Positions 22,437-34,896 of a stretch of 64,000 nt of DNA are shown here, piece after piece. The stretch covers positions 4,922,001-4,986,000 of the forward strand of contig NC_092579.1 of NCBI RefSeq assembly GCF_037975245.1, given 5' to 3'. A program made the translations under genes and the position numbers. How positions within the stretch are numbered: the first letter of the stretch is position 1; each line of letters opens with the position of its first letter. Source of the stretch: Apostichopus japonicus (Eukaryota > Echinodermata > Holothuroidea > Aspidochirotida > Stichopodidae). The notes under the pieces were generated by a model. The model did not search any database and had not been told where the DNA came from. It saw nothing but the letters and a program-made list of their open reading frames with translations.

Positions 22437-25400
22437 ATGTCAGCAGCTGAAGAGGACGAAGAAGAGAACGAAGAAGGGTAAGGAAGTGTCCATGATTTTC
22501 TCGTCTATATATTTTATATTTACTTAAGCCACTACATCGGAGCAGTATAGAGATGTTTCTGCGGCACAATGATCTCTTATAGGATATTAGGCTACCTAAA
22601 AGTAAATCATGTCGCAATAATTTTTGTCTTCATGTTTTCATTCATTCATTCATTCCCCACTCCTCCTCAGTTTCCTTTCCTCCCCTTCCCCTCCTCCCCT
22701 CCCCCCCTCCCCCCCAAAAAAAACATGGACAAAATACTGATCAGGAATTGATCAAATGGATTTTGAAGAGAGGAAAGCAATGATGAACTATAGAACGGGA
22801 TTGGAACCAGTGACCGAAGGACTACAATTCCTATACTTTCTACCAACTATGCATTTCCTCTGTAACCACTTATTTCATTGCGGTGCCCGTCAAAAGCCAA
22901 CGACAATACTTTGCGTATATACCGTGTAACCATGACCCCGTCTCGGCCCTTTGGCCTAGATCTTGTGTATTATCCGTAAGGAACTCGGAATACACATTTG
23001 ACAATGATCACATAGATGTAAGGGGTGGGGGGGGGTGACTGGGGGTTGAAAGTGGATCAGTTAAGTGTAGTTTGGTGTTCGTCATGCTAATGGTTCTTTC
23101 TTCTTTCAAAAGCAGTTTTGTCTGTAGGGGTTCAACTAGCGTGTTCATCCAACGGAACTATAACCAAATCCCTATTCTTCCCCTAGTTTATATTCAGAAT
23201 AAATTATTGATGAGTTAAAATTATACGAATTATTGAATAAATTTTAAGCCCGAATAACCTGAATAAAGGAAGATAAGACGTTTTTTTTTGTCGGCAGAGC
23301 TCTGACGAGTCTAAACGAAATATGCAACTAACACTAGTATACTTTAGATGGGGAGAAAACTTTTGAAAATGTCCTCTCAAAGGGGAGCCCGTTTATAATC
23401 TTCATTCATGCAAAAGGCATCAAAATGATGGGAACAAATAGATGACATTTTATACGTGATACGGTGGATATTTCGGCTTTAAGTTAGGTCGATAATTAGC
23501 TCTAAACTACTGTGTATTTGTCGTGTGGGGTAGAATATGGGGAGAGGTGTCCCCCCCCCCCCACATACACACACACGCTAGATGGGCCTGACCAAACCAA
23601 ATTAATGTGAGAAAAAGAAAGAGCAAGGAAGCTTTCTAGCTTACTATGAACATTTTAGGAGAACGTGTTATTCCACTTCTCTATTGGAAGGTGAAGAGTT
23701 ATGAAAATGACTTTTCATACGGGATTTGGTTTAAATATTCACGAATGAGGAATTATTGGTATAGATTTTTCATATAGATTTTTACAAGAGTATGTTGAAA
23801 TAGTTTTAACCAGAACTGTATATAATTTAATTGGTTGTGCAAACACATACATGCTGGATAGTGTTAGGTATATACAGCACTAACATTGAAAGAGTCATTA
23901 CTATATAATTACATATGTCGTCGTGTTACCAGCGGGTTCACTGGTTCACATAGATTAGTATAGACCTATATATCGATAAGAAAAGAGATATCTGCAACAA
24001 TTGATTGGTTTGATCGGTTGTATTCGTGACATTATCAACAGACCAACCTAGGCCTATATGTGTGTTTTATTGTTGTTGTCCTGAAATACAAGTAAAAGTG
24101 TGTATTATCTCGTCTGAAGGTTAGAATTATTTCAGTTTATAAAGTTACCGTAGAGATATTGAACCGTTTTCTGTGTTGTATCTTTGAATTATGTATAGGC
24201 CTATAGAGTGGTGGCAGGTTAGTGAGTCCGTACTATCGTACTTATATTCGAGCTTAGTTGGTACTTAGCCTATGTGTACTCGTAGTAGTGGATTAGATCT
24301 CGTGGTAATTTGGAAATCAAGAAAGTACAATGCTATAGGTACAAGTCATGAGTACTCATATTCGCTCTATAAGAGCCTGGTACTCAAACTCGTACGATCA
24401 CCCAAGGAAGTATTATACTTGTAGTCATTTCATACTCGTTCTACTATAGTCTGTCACACGTGTGGTGGTTATAATATTTCAAATAATGTGTCTTACAGAG
24501 TGTACGCACTCCTCGAGATGAATTTACAAGTTTATTTCATGTCACATAGTGGTCGTTGGTCTTGATTCTGAATAAGCTAGAAAGGCGAATAATGGTCACC
24601 TTCATACTTGGTTAATTTGCAATTCCTTTATCCTCCCTTGACGCATTTTTCTCCATGCATAAGGATATCTCATTGTCTATATAACGCTTCCCTGTTGTCT
24701 AAAATCAGATTGCAAAGGCAGGACTTCCAGCATGGAGAATTATTAAAGATTGTTCCCGCGGCTAAGATAACAGGCATGCAATGCTGCAGACATACATCCA
24801 ACATGCTACATTATACACCATATAGTGCTGGAACATAACTAGCCTATGATGATTGAAACCTATGATGCCACTCTCATTCAAAACCCTACCTGGCTTCAGC
24901 GAACCTTGCAAGACTAATGTGGCACCTATAAGCAGAGGCACCGAGGGCGAGGTTGGGCCACTGGGAAAAGTATATATTTGATCGTGCGGCCCTCTCTTGC
25001 ACGCTTCAATTTACTTTTTAATTGTGTTATGAACTGAGAATAAAAACAATTTATCCCCTATTTTCCTCACCCTCACAGATTATCTGTCCCACTCCCAGGT
25101 TAACACTGGTACAAGGGATGTGCCCCGTCCCCCTTCCTACTTCCCCTTCCCCACCCCCTTCCCGACGATTTTCCTAAATTATCGTCATGCCTACATCTAA
25201 GATATTGAATTTGATCAGTAATTAGTTATCACATTTTCTCACACAGGTTAGAAACTAATTCCAACCAGCCATTACTCCAGGCAGTACTTCCTGAATGGGA
25301 TAACATTAGTAAGGAAGAGTATAATGAACAGCCAAATCACAAGAACTTTGTTAGAAATATCATCGACAGGATTTACAAACGTCGCGGTATGCTTTGGGGT

Positions 25401-26255
25401 CTTCTGTCAGGTGTAGCTATTTCTTTTGAAGCAATTCTAGCCGATTTAGCCGATGATGATTCTCCACCTTTACAGAATTCCTTTTATCGTTGCATTGTTT
25501 TAATTTTCGCTGGGTTTTTCATCTCATTTGATCAAATCATCTCTTATGAACCAATCGACATCCTTTTCATTTCTCTCTTTGGAATATTTGAGTTTTTCTC
25601 TACTGTCTGCACATTCGTGGCGATAAAATTAGGTAATATCGGTGACGTCACAGCAATTCAAGCCAACTTGCCTATACCGTCATCAATACTAGGTTGTGTA
25701 CTGTTTCGTGAAATTCCTATGACGGTCCATATATTTCTGCTAGTAATCAATGCTATTGGACTTATAATTGTTTCCAAGCCTCCGTTCTTATTCGATTTGC
25801 CACATGAGCAGACGACCTTCCAAGGAGCCATATTTGCAGCTGTCTCGGTACTTTTTACCGCCAGTTTTCAAGCAGTCACACGTAAACTCTCATACAAAGG
25901 TGTACACGACTCTTGGCTACTGCTTACAGTAGCGGGATTCATTGGAACCTTATGTGCCTCTGTAGCGTTAACCTTTGTTCAAGAATGGACACCGCCGACT
26001 GATTGGTCCTTGCTAATCACGTGTTTGGGACTTGGCATTGCGTCATTCACTACTTTAATTGGGGCCACGAAGGGCCTGCAGACCGAATCATTGTTTACAG
26101 TTGGAATTATGACTACTGTATCGATACCACTGACATATTTCTATCAGATAATGTTTGATAAAACGGTTCCTCATTGGTACACCATTGTGGGTGCTGTGGT
26201 GTCTATTAGTACAACAATCTGTATTTACATTACATCTCTTACGTCAGAGGAGTAG
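22437..26255 (+). CDS. Solute carrier family 35 member G-like transporter (EamA/DMT superfamily)
   Basis: Two coding exons, 22437-22477 and 25247-26255, join in phase to encode 349 residues. The donor is GTAAGG at 22478 and the acceptor CACACAG ends at 25246; the split codon GG|G gives Gly14. The first exon encodes an acidic cytosolic start (residues 1-13, rich in Glu and Asp) behind an AAAATG context. Residues 62-349 form about ten hydrophobic helices in two EamA repeats. The first repeat ends VSKPPFLF, a motif shared with vertebrate SLC35G1; the second begins GAIFAAVSVLFTASFQAVTRKL. Length matches SLC35G proteins (about 340-370). Starting at the internal Met62 (25389) would drop 61 residues that stay open and in frame, so the upstream start is preferred. 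The substrate is unknown; vertebrate SLC35G1 is linked to STIM1 and ER calcium handling, which need not hold here. The donor/acceptor pairing is inferred from phase. Confidence 0.85.
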
Positions 26256-26522
26256 GCCTAACAAATATTTTACTACTTTAATCTGTGGAAACATATATAG
26301 AATGGAGTTGCGAAGGTAAAACTTGACTTTCAACCCATTTCCCCCTCTCTTGATAAGTGATCAACCGATATCGTATGTGCTTATTCGCTTTACCATGTGC
26401 TAGTATCGGTAGAATGACAACAATGGTAATGATAATGTCGTCGGCCCCGCTCAACGTCTATGGTCGGCCGTAGTGGACAAAAGTCAGGAACGAGTGATAA
26501 GAGAAATTCCGTTTCAATATTG

Positions 26523-26675
26523 ACATAAACTCGATTTAATGCCTGGGTATTATATTTCTACTATAATGCCTACATATGCTATTTGATTGAATAGTATACC
26601 ATAAATTCGATTTAATGCAAGCATATAGGCGATATAATTCGAAAGCACGGAAGTATGAAATCGAATTTATATGTC
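26523..26675. repeat. Small imperfect inverted repeat
   Basis: CATAAACTCGATTT at the left is mirrored by AAATCGAATTTATATG at the right, and a further CATAAATTCGATTTAATGC lies between them. This may be a small foldback MITE in the 3' flank of the SLC35G-like gene; no target-site duplication was established. Confidence 0.45.
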
Positions 26676-26807
26676 TGTATTAATATACATTTGTGCAAAC
26701 ATAAAATACAACATATGATCTGTTTTCTTCTCTTACATATTATGTTTTCCTATTGATTATGTATTGATGATTGATTATGTTACATCTGATCTGCTGACAT
26801 TGTAAGG

Positions 26808-27172
26808 CAGGGGTTCCCTAACTGGGGTGCATGAACCCCCAGGGGGTGCACCCAGGGGATTCGTGTGACGTTTCTGAAAGTCAAAACTAGATTACTTTTT
26901 GTTGAACTAAAATCTGAGATATCATATAATTTAGTAATGTACAAAAGTCGTTCCTATCGACAAACTCTTTTCGCGTTCCATACGCACATGTTGCCATAGT
27001 ATTACCGTACCGTGCATGTGATACTTGATCTCTTACGAAGCACTGTTATGCGTATTATAGTATAATAATGACTCAGATCGTGTCTCGAAAGTTGTGGTTT
27101 GTGGACAACTCTGACATCCACATGGGGTACGTGGGGGGGTGGGGGGGGGGAAATAAAGTTAGGGAAACCCTG
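26808..27172 (+). mobile_element. hAT-type MITE, family C copy 1
   Basis: A 365-bp element. Ends: CAGGGGTTCCCTAACTGGGG and, inward on the minus strand, CAGGGTTTCCCTAACTTT. It is flanked by TTGTAAGG (26800-26807) and CTGTAAGG (27173-27180), an 8-bp duplication with one mismatch. It resembles 33949-34320 in inverse orientation. The terminus CAGGGGTTCCC is typical of hAT elements. Confidence 0.9.
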
Positions 27173-27539
27173 CTGTAAGGCGTGTATGCCAAACGTGGAA
27201 GTCCAGATGGCATACCCTTATTAGAGCCTATATCTGGAAAAATGCCAAAATAAAGTAGGAAAACATCTTTTTCGTTAGGTTCCCCCCCCCCCCAAAATGG
27301 GTCAATTGAGGCAATATTAGACCAATTTAGGCATCATAGGAGCAGCGAACGAAATTTGTTTACTACTGAGAGAAGAGGTTTGTTTACAAGTGACGAAAAC
27401 CTTAGGCTCGGATAGCAAAAAAATCTGCGCGGTTGTGATACGGAAAATTGATAATGCCATGAAAGGCCAATTTGTCAGCTATCTGGTGATGGGTATAGCG
27501 TCTAGCTAATGAGAACGTCTGTCTAGACTTAGAGACCAC

Positions 27540-27878
27540 CAAGGGCGTAGGAACCGGGGGGCTGGGGGCGCCAGCCCCCCACCCGGTGAAAAATGTGGAG
27601 GGGCGGAAGTATCATTCCGCCCCCCCCGCTTCGCAAGTCAGAAAACCCCTTTTTCATTTCCAAATGAGAAAAAAATCTCATTTGGAGCACCAAATTGCAT
27701 CTAAGGCCAGGTGAAAATGCAAAATTATATACAAAATGGGAGTGGGTGGGTTGAAGTGTGCTATATTGCACCAAATTGCATCTGAGGCCACCTGGAAATG
27801 CAAAAAAAATCCACCCCCTCCCCAGGCCGGCCATCAGTCTTCAGCCCCCCCACTCAAAAGTACCTTCCTACGCCACTG
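27540..27878 (-). mobile_element. hAT-type MITE, family A copy 3
   Basis: A 339-bp reverse-orientation copy, starting CAAGGGCGTAGGAACC and ending with the complement of CAGTGGCGTAGGAAGG. It has a perfect 8-bp duplication GAGACCAC (27532-27539 and 27879-27886). The T-loop hairpin is kept. Confidence 0.93.
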
Positions 27879-28216
27879 GAGACCACATTACATTTGTGAT
27901 TTAGTGTGTAAGTCAATGGGGCTTTTAATATGCGTATGCTACCTCCATTCTCTTTCCCATGATAGTAAGCGTTAAAATGTGTAGGCTCTGGAATACTATA
28001 TTATACCATATATGCATTCACGACGACACCTCCAGACATTTAACATGTAAAGGACTCACGAGTCCCCATTTTGTTTTGCTTTTGGCTCTTAATACTTGCA
28101 CTGTATAAAATAACTGCTGAGTAGCTGTTGACTTCTTCAAGCATGAATCTCGGTTTATTTTCATTAAAACAAATTATGTTAATTTATTCTTTTCCCTGCT
28201 GCCATATATTGAAGGA

Positions 28217-28612
28217 CTAACATTTCCTAAACCTGCGGGTATGTGTATACCATTCAGTCGGGCTATTATCATGCTGTATACATTGGAATGATATATCATG
28301 GGAGGATATATATATATATATATATTGAACTACTTCTCTGTATGCAATATTATCACGCACAATTAAAACACCTCCTCCGTGATTTTGTCGTTGTTTTAAT
28401 ACACGGACAAAATTAACACAAATCAAAAAATAGCTGTCAAACTTACCCAGTTGTTGTTTATGTGTGATTGCGGAATTTTCATTATGAATAATTAATAATG
28501 AATCATTAAAAAAGACACAAACACAACCATCATCTTTTGTCTTTGTTATAGAGATAACTGTCATAAACAAACTTCCCCTAACAGCCCAAAAAAATATATA
28601 TATATGATACAA
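28217..28612 (-). mobile_element. Possible LINE endonuclease fragment
   Basis: A 131-codon minus-strand open stretch contains KQRQNHGGGVLIVRDNIAYR. That resembles the GGGVLIYVRD block of apurinic-type endonucleases in non-LTR retrotransposons. The rest is low in recognisable features and contains an ATATAT microsatellite translation, so only the central block is informative. Confidence 0.4.
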
Positions 28613-29079
28613 ATTTGGTAGATATCACAGATTGAGTATTTTTCAACACACAAAGCTGACGACTTGATCAAGTTTGAATATGACATCATCGAGCCACGTA
28701 GGCTTCATAGTATATATTTTTTTATGATAAATTTATTACAATTTTTATATATCTCAAACGCAATACAGTTACAAAACGCCTATAACATTGAAGGTCCTTG
28801 TGACAAATTGGTGGGAAGGAATTTTCTGCAATAAATCTGTGGTTTCGCGAGTATACTGGCAAGCTATAGAAACCATTCTTAGCAATAAATGTGAACACGA
28901 TCGACGCAATTCATATATAGTGTATGTGTGCATGACTTTGTCGTTCTTTTCTGTTACCTATAAGGTGGAATGGGGTGTGGGGTGGGGGTGGGGGGGGGGG
29001 TTAACTCCCCCAAGAACAGTGTACATTCCCGATCTAATTCTATATCTTGAAGATGACGGACAGAATTTGAGCTTTCTGA

Positions 29080-29384
29080 GTTTTAAGTTTCGGATGTACG
29101 TCGCAAAGCAGCAGAAAGTAAAGCAGCGGCTATATTGTATTTATAGGTTGGGAGGATTTGGTCTAGAATATGAGAAACAGCTTTGGCTCTTCCGTTCCAT
29201 GGTGCTTTCACTCATGGTCTATTGTGCTTCTGTGTGGCTCTCTTCCTGTTTCAAGACTCAACTCAATTTGACTAACAGACATTTCAGAAAGTATTATCCT
29301 ATAGATGATCAGTACATTGAAGAAATTGTACTTCATTATGTAAGAGGGATTTTGACTGATCCTGACCATCCTCTCCATAAGTAG
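29080..29384 (+). mobile_element. LINE reverse transcriptase C-terminal fragment
   Basis: The end of a 198-codon frame reads YRLGGFGLEYEKQLWLFRSM, MVLSLMVYCASVWLSS and VRGILTDPDHPLHK. This is the usual post-RT layout (line of descent motif, YCASVW, then DPxHPL). It belongs to a different family from the minus-strand carcass at 18320-20990. It breaks off just before the MITE-like end at 29436. Confidence 0.65.
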
Positions 29385-29435
29385 CCTATTACACCACTCC
29401 ACGTAGGTTGTATACCCTACCTCGTATGCGTACTG

Positions 29436-29480
29436 CAGGCGCGTATCCAGGGGGGGCGTTGGGGGCGCGCGCCCCCCGGG
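29436..29480 (+). mobile_element. Left end of a hAT-type element (partner end not assigned)
   Basis: CAGGCGCGTATCCAGGG followed by G and C tracts resembles the inverse of the right end at 31750-31791. The 8 bp outside (GCGTACTG) do not match those after 31791 (CAATAACC), so they are probably ends of different copies. Confidence 0.5.
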
Positions 29481-29605
29481 TAAGAAAAAAAGGAGAGAAA
29501 AAAAAGAAGAAAAAAGGAAAAAAGAGGGGAAAAAAGAGGAGGAGGAGAGGAAGGAAGGGAAAAGAAAAAGAAGAAAGTGAGAAAAAGGAGGAAAAAAAAA
29601 AAACG
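29481..29605. repeat. Long purine tract (A/G)
   Basis: About 120 bases of almost pure A and G on the plus strand, interrupted by single T or C. It sits immediately inside the MITE-like left end. Such tracts can form triplex DNA; that is structural inference only. Confidence 0.8.
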
Positions 29606-29989
29606 CCAAGACACCGGGAAGATAAAGAGGAACAGTGACATCATTACAGCGCTGATCCCTATTATATACACAGGGTAGCTAGTGACGGATCAAGGATTTC
29701 GGAAGGGGCGTGTGCCTCACCCTACCCCTTACACCGAAAACTCCATTTTTGACGTTTCCATTTTTCCTCTCTCACTCATGATCTATATATATACTTTATG
29801 GTCTACCATAACGCGTGTGTGTGTATATACGCCTTAAACAATTGTAGCATTGTGCTATGAAACCAACTGTGGCTGGTCTCGAACTCGACCGTGTCGTCGG
29901 GGAACAGGACGCATTTCGGGAAGGGAGGCGACCGCCCCCCCCCCCCCTTCGGCATAATTTTTTATGATATTGCTAGTAATTTCGAAATT

Positions 29990-30240
29990 GAAAGTGCTCA
30001 GATGCAATTTACAAGGCCTGGGAAGCGTCATTTCCAGCGATCTGGGAGGCATTTTCGGCCAAAATTTGCTTGTACGCTTCGCTTACAAATGGTCCTGGGT
30101 AGTGCCATTTCCAGCGTTCTGGTAGGGATTTTCGGCCAAACTTTTCTTGTACGCTTCGCGCCAACTTATGGTGGCGCAACGCTTAGATACTTTGCCTACA
30201 TGCATCGCCTCACCCTTGGCAAATTCCTCGCTACGCGCCT
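29990..30240. mobile_element. Decayed hAT-type element interior (family H relative)
   Basis: Two tandem diverged copies of a block containing TTTCCAGCG, TTTTCGGCCAAA and CTTGTACGCTTCGC are followed by GCCAACTTATGGTGGCG and AACGCTTAGATA. The same block lies near the right end of the intact element at 59603-60442 and again at 31655-31740. Boundaries are approximate. Confidence 0.6.
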
Positions 30241-30279
30241 GTTCTAATTTGTAAAGCAAACAGCAGATATCACATCATA

Positions 30280-30610
30280 TCAGTGAGCATGAAAATGGCG
30301 TTCCAGGATGAAAAGCCTCAAAAACTGTCCGACTTGCCCGAAAAAAATAATCAAAATTTTTCGCAAGCTCCGCGCGCGTTCAACATGTTTATATCAATAT
30401 CATATAAGCAAGCATCGGTTATTAGGCCTGCATCGCTTGCCATCGTACACCGTACGGTCCGTCAAAGTTGCGCAGTATACCGCGGGATGCTAATGTAAAC
30501 AACGAAATGTCTTACGTAGATAGAGAAAAAGCATGGAGGTCCAAATATGTCAAAACTATCTTTTTACATTAGTCAAGGCGAATTAGGGACTGCAGCCCCC
30601 GCCTCCTAAT
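30280..30610 (-). mobile_element. Decayed relative of family D element
   Basis: Read in reverse, this matches the interior and left part of 12573-13168: shared segments include CATTTCGTTGTTTACATTAG, GCATCCCGCGGTA, GCGCAACTTT and GACTTGCCCGAAAAA in matching order. The termini are eroded (CTGCAGCCCCCGCCTCCTAA at the end). Confidence 0.65.
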
Positions 30611-30789
30611 ATGTGTGTAGTGTTCGGTTGAAGGAAATATCTGTTATTTTTTCATTTCCTTCAACCAAGTTTTATAATAGCCGTTATAAGAGGTTTTAAT
30701 ATTTCTACACCAATAAATTAACTGTGTGTGAATTTTCGAAAATATCCGTCCATCATTCTTCATTACACTTCCCTCTACTCATGCAATTT

Positions 30790-31272
30790 CAGAGCTCCCA
30801 ACTGACCCGCAATTCGCGGGTTGGACCCGCATTCTAACACCCAAACCCGCTGACCCGCGCAAGCTTCCGAAAAACCCACATTGTAATTGTCAAGTATACA
30901 TAAAAAAAAATGCATTAAATTTTGACTTAGCAACCATCATTTCTTTAGCAATTAGCATAATAAAACCCCCTTTACAGCATCATTGAACCACAAATTAGCC
31001 TATATTTCTTTTGATTGGGGCGAGCAGCGAACATTTTCATGCCACGGGAAAGAATTAATTATCACCTACTATTCAATTAATTGATGTTACACACAAAAAA
31101 ATGCATATTTCTCAGAAAATTTTGGGTGACAAAAGCCTTTCTAAGTGCCACCATTTTACATGTAGGCATCACCGGGATTCCAAAAAAATTCAAAAATTCA
31201 AATTATACCCCTCCCCCAGGACGGCGATTCGTGGCATGGACTAGCATTTGCCTTCTCAAGAGTTGGGAGCTA
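30790..31272 (+). mobile_element. hAT-type MITE, family E
   Basis: A 483-bp element. The left end is CAGAGCTCCCAACTG; the right end, inward on the minus strand, is TAGCTCCCAACTC (same motif with a 2-base gap). The duplication TGCAATTT lies at 30782-30789 and 31273-31280, and the match extends one base outward as ATGCAATTT depending on where the end is drawn. The interior is AT-rich and non-coding. Confidence 0.85.
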
Positions 31273-31654
31273 TGCAATTTTGACCGGTCTGTTAGGGGTT
31301 GATGGAGGTTTTTCTATATTGGTTGTCCATAGATGAAATTTTGTGCGACATTATGGGTATATATGTTTTGGAGTGAGTTTATTCACGAGAATGTGAATTT
31401 TCAAATTCTAAACAAATAATGGGCCTTTTTGGGCCTAAAAACCTTGAAAAGTGGGGAGGCAGACGGATACTGTGGGCCGCGACGTAGAATCACCTACAAA
31501 AGCAATGATCCACAGGACATGCAATGAGGTCGAACATGATTTGTGACTGGTGACAATCTTCAAAAAGGTTATGGATGAAAAAAAAAACTATTGGGAAATA
31601 CTTGTTTCTCAGGCAAAAAGTGCACATCTGGTTGGTCATTTTCAAGGCCGAAAA

Positions 31655-31791
31655 GTACCATTTCCGGTGATCTGGGTGGTATCAAAACCAGAAATTTTCT
31701 TGTACGCTGCGCGCCAACCGATGGTGGCGCTCCGCTTAGATAGTAATTCGCGCCCCCCCCCCCGGGTTAGAAAATCCTGGATACGCCCCTG
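31655..31791. mobile_element. Right end of a hAT-type element
   Basis: It ends in AAATCCTGGATACGCCCCTG, whose complement starts CAGGGGCGTATCC. Just inside are a C homopolymer and the block GCGCCAACCGATGGTGGCGC, shared with 59603-60442. No left end with a matching flank was found. Confidence 0.6.
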
Positions 31792-33948
31792 CAATAACCA
31801 GAATGTTATACCCTAGATATACGAATCTCGTGAAATTGATACCCCTACAAGCTAGCAAATGCTGTCATGCTGGATTGATCACACGAAAAATATTGATGTT
31901 ATTATATAAACTTACGTGAAGTAACCAAAACTAACGGAACGTAATAAATTAAGAGAAGAAAAAAGTAGTAAATTATCTGAGTATGGAGCTGATTACCCTT
32001 AAACATTGCTCAGGTTTCACACTTGTATTGACAAGGACATAACTCACTGGTACTTGTTCACATCTACGTTTTAGTCCTTTGTAATAACTTTGATATGATA
32101 TTTTATCTTTTTGTTTTGAATGTTTGGGTGTGTAGGAATTGATTCATTTTTGGCAACGCCAATCAATACTGATATTACGTGCAGTTGGAAATTGTTATAA
32201 CCAGGGGCCTTGTTTATAGGCGGCAAGCAGTTTAAATCCAGCCCGCGAAAGACTGCAATATAGTCCACGAAAATAAACCCCAAAGAAATCGTCCGAGGTC
32301 ACACTGATCGGGAGGTATATATGGACTCTTAAAGGATGGCTTTAGGCACAAAATTAAATTTTGATACGTCGTAAACCCATCAAGAAGCAATGCAATCAGT
32401 ACTAGGTGTAGGCCTACTCTTATATATAACACTTCGTTTATCTGAGAAATGACCCTTTACTCTTTAGGCTAAACAAGTGAGATTAACCAATTTAAACGAC
32501 TGGACTATTTAGTCTAGCTAATATACATAGACCATTATGTCAGTTCCTTAGGTGCAACACAAAACTCAACTGTAAAAAAGAAAATTAACATTTTTGTGCA
32601 TTGCCTGAATAAACATGTTTACAATGTGTTACAAATTTGTCAATAGAAAATAGTGTTGAAAATCATTTAAGTGCACGTGCGTTGTTGTTTTGTATGAAGT
32701 TAAAAAAGAACATGTTTGGGTTGAGTTAGAATTAATTGAGCAGAATTAATAAAACAATGGAATAACAGTAACACTTAGGCTTACATTGAGACGGCGACGT
32801 GATCATTTCTGAAGGCCTACATTGGCATTTTATAGTTTTATCATATTTTAAAGGGCAATATCAGTAATACCTTAGTAGCTAGAAACATTACTAGCATTTA
32901 ATTTAATTTTCGATTTGCTTGGACTATAACATATGAAGATTAAATTCTGCCGAAAGTCATTCTTAATTAAGGTTTTAGCATTAAGCACCTTCACGATTTA
33001 TCTCAGTCTGAAAGGTTGACCCTTGACCCCAACCAATGGTTATCACTGCATTGCTCTCGTAGACAGAGGCCCTCGATTTAGGCCTGTACAATAAAAGCAT
33101 ATACTTGCATTTTCGTTTACTTCATAAATCAGTCCTGCTGAAGTTGTAAAACCTGACACAAACTGAAAGTAGACTTAAGTATAGTCCTATAAGAAAAAAA
33201 CTATACCCAATGCACGAAAACCTAATCAGTACTCACACTGTATGAGACTTAATAGCCTGAATATATCAGCTGCATGAAAGCTATGTAATAATGTTTATCA
33301 GGATCAAATGGGTAATAATATCACTTCCTGGTGAATATCGAGCTTTTGTTGTCAAGAAATAGCCATAGAAACTATAAACTCTGAATAGAATTTGTGCTTT
33401 CTTTAAGTCGAACATTTATTGCTCATTTGTAATCATTGACCCTTTGATTTACAATGGACCTATACATATATGTAATGTTGTTTGAGCGTCGGATAGAGAT
33501 TACACATGTAGTTTCATTGGTTAACTTGATTTACGTGGCACTTAGTATGCACTTCGGTTGTTTCGAGGCCACACTGTCTTCACCAGCGATATAAATTGCA
33601 GTGTGACACTGATAACGAAGATCGAAAAATTGATAATTAGTTGATTGAACCCAATTTGGATATGCAAGAATGCAACATGGATAAAATAATACTCGTGCTG
33701 AACATGCATAAAGCTTGCAGTTTTTGTCTCCAACCATCAAAACTTGTTGCCCTCAACTACTGAGCATTTTGATTGTCTAATAGATAACTCTTCTAAACTC
33801 TAAGCAACAGTCTGGAAGTTCGGCACTATACCAATATTCTCAAGAGTACATTTGATACCTTTAAGCACATTGTTTTAAGCATTCTACATACAATGGGAGT
33901 GGGGAGGGGGTGAGGCGGGGGGTAATATTGATAGTATAACTACTAGGG
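31792..33948. other. Intergenic, nothing recognised
   Basis: AT-rich, apparently unique sequence. No exon with family resemblance, no SINE boxes and no inverted-repeat termini were found. Confidence 0.4.
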
Positions 33949-34320
33949 CAGGGTTTCCCTAACTTTATCCCCTCGCGAACCCCCTGTGGATGTCAGAGTT
34001 GTCCACGAACCCCCCAACTTTTCGAGACACGATCTGAGTCATCATTATACTATAATTACGCACAACAGCCTGTGTATGTTTCATAATTCAGTTATTTATC
34101 ACATGCACGGTACGGTACTACTATGGCAACATATGCGTATGGAACGCAAAAAGAGTTTGCCGATAGGTACGACTTTTGTACATTACTAAATTATGTAATG
34201 TATCAGATTTTAGTTCAACAAAAAGTACTCTAGTTTTGACTTTCAGAAACGTCTCACGAACCCACTGGGATGGACTCACGCACCCCCTGGGGTTCATGCA
34301 CCCCAGTTAGGGAACCCCTA
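33949..34320 (-). mobile_element. hAT-type MITE, family C copy 2
   Basis: A 372-bp copy inverted relative to 26808-27172. Ends: CAGGGTTTCCCTAACTTT and, inward on the minus strand, TAGGGGTTCCCTAACTGGGG. It has a perfect 8-bp duplication TACTAGGG (33941-33948 and 34321-34328). The C-to-T change at one terminal base is the only end defect. Confidence 0.92.
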
Positions 34321-34896
34321 TACTAGGGTATTAAATATCAATTCTCACCGTGTTGTACGTAACCTTTAAATATGGTTCGACATAGAAAACTGAACTGTGC
34401 CTAGTTTGCTTACTATATGAAGTCAGTACATTCAAAGTGCGTCACTTGCGGCTTGCTGCTGTTTCAGTAGTGTGCATGTACAACCGTTTTGTGTGAATAC
34501 ACCCACCCAGTGTGTATTGACTATAGAGGGTACATGACATTTTCATTACGTCATACATATAATTTAGAGGTTTTAATTAACGTGGTAAAATTTTGTGGCG
34601 AATACAAATGCACTTTTAAGTAACTGTGTTAGGTCTAGCTATTGTTACGCATGCGCATGGCAGATGTTTTTTTTTTTTGAATCGTTGCGTTTCCTTGTAT
34701 AACTATCAGCGACTTTACTGTATGGTGAAGTAATTAATATGCAACAGAGATTCACGCTTGAGCTGCGCCCTTGTTTATCATAACACAAGATAATATGCAG
34801 ACCTATCAACATGGAAGGTATGCAAACTGGAGATGCCAAATCATGGCTCATTCTTTATGCTTCACATCGGCTGGCTATCCAATTTATAGGTATAGC

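Noticed and set aside
29436-31791. One 2.36-kb hAT element with ends CAGGCGCGTATCC and CAGGGGCGTATCC
   Set aside because: The flanking eight bases (GCGTACTG and CAATAACC) do not match, so a single insertion is not supported.
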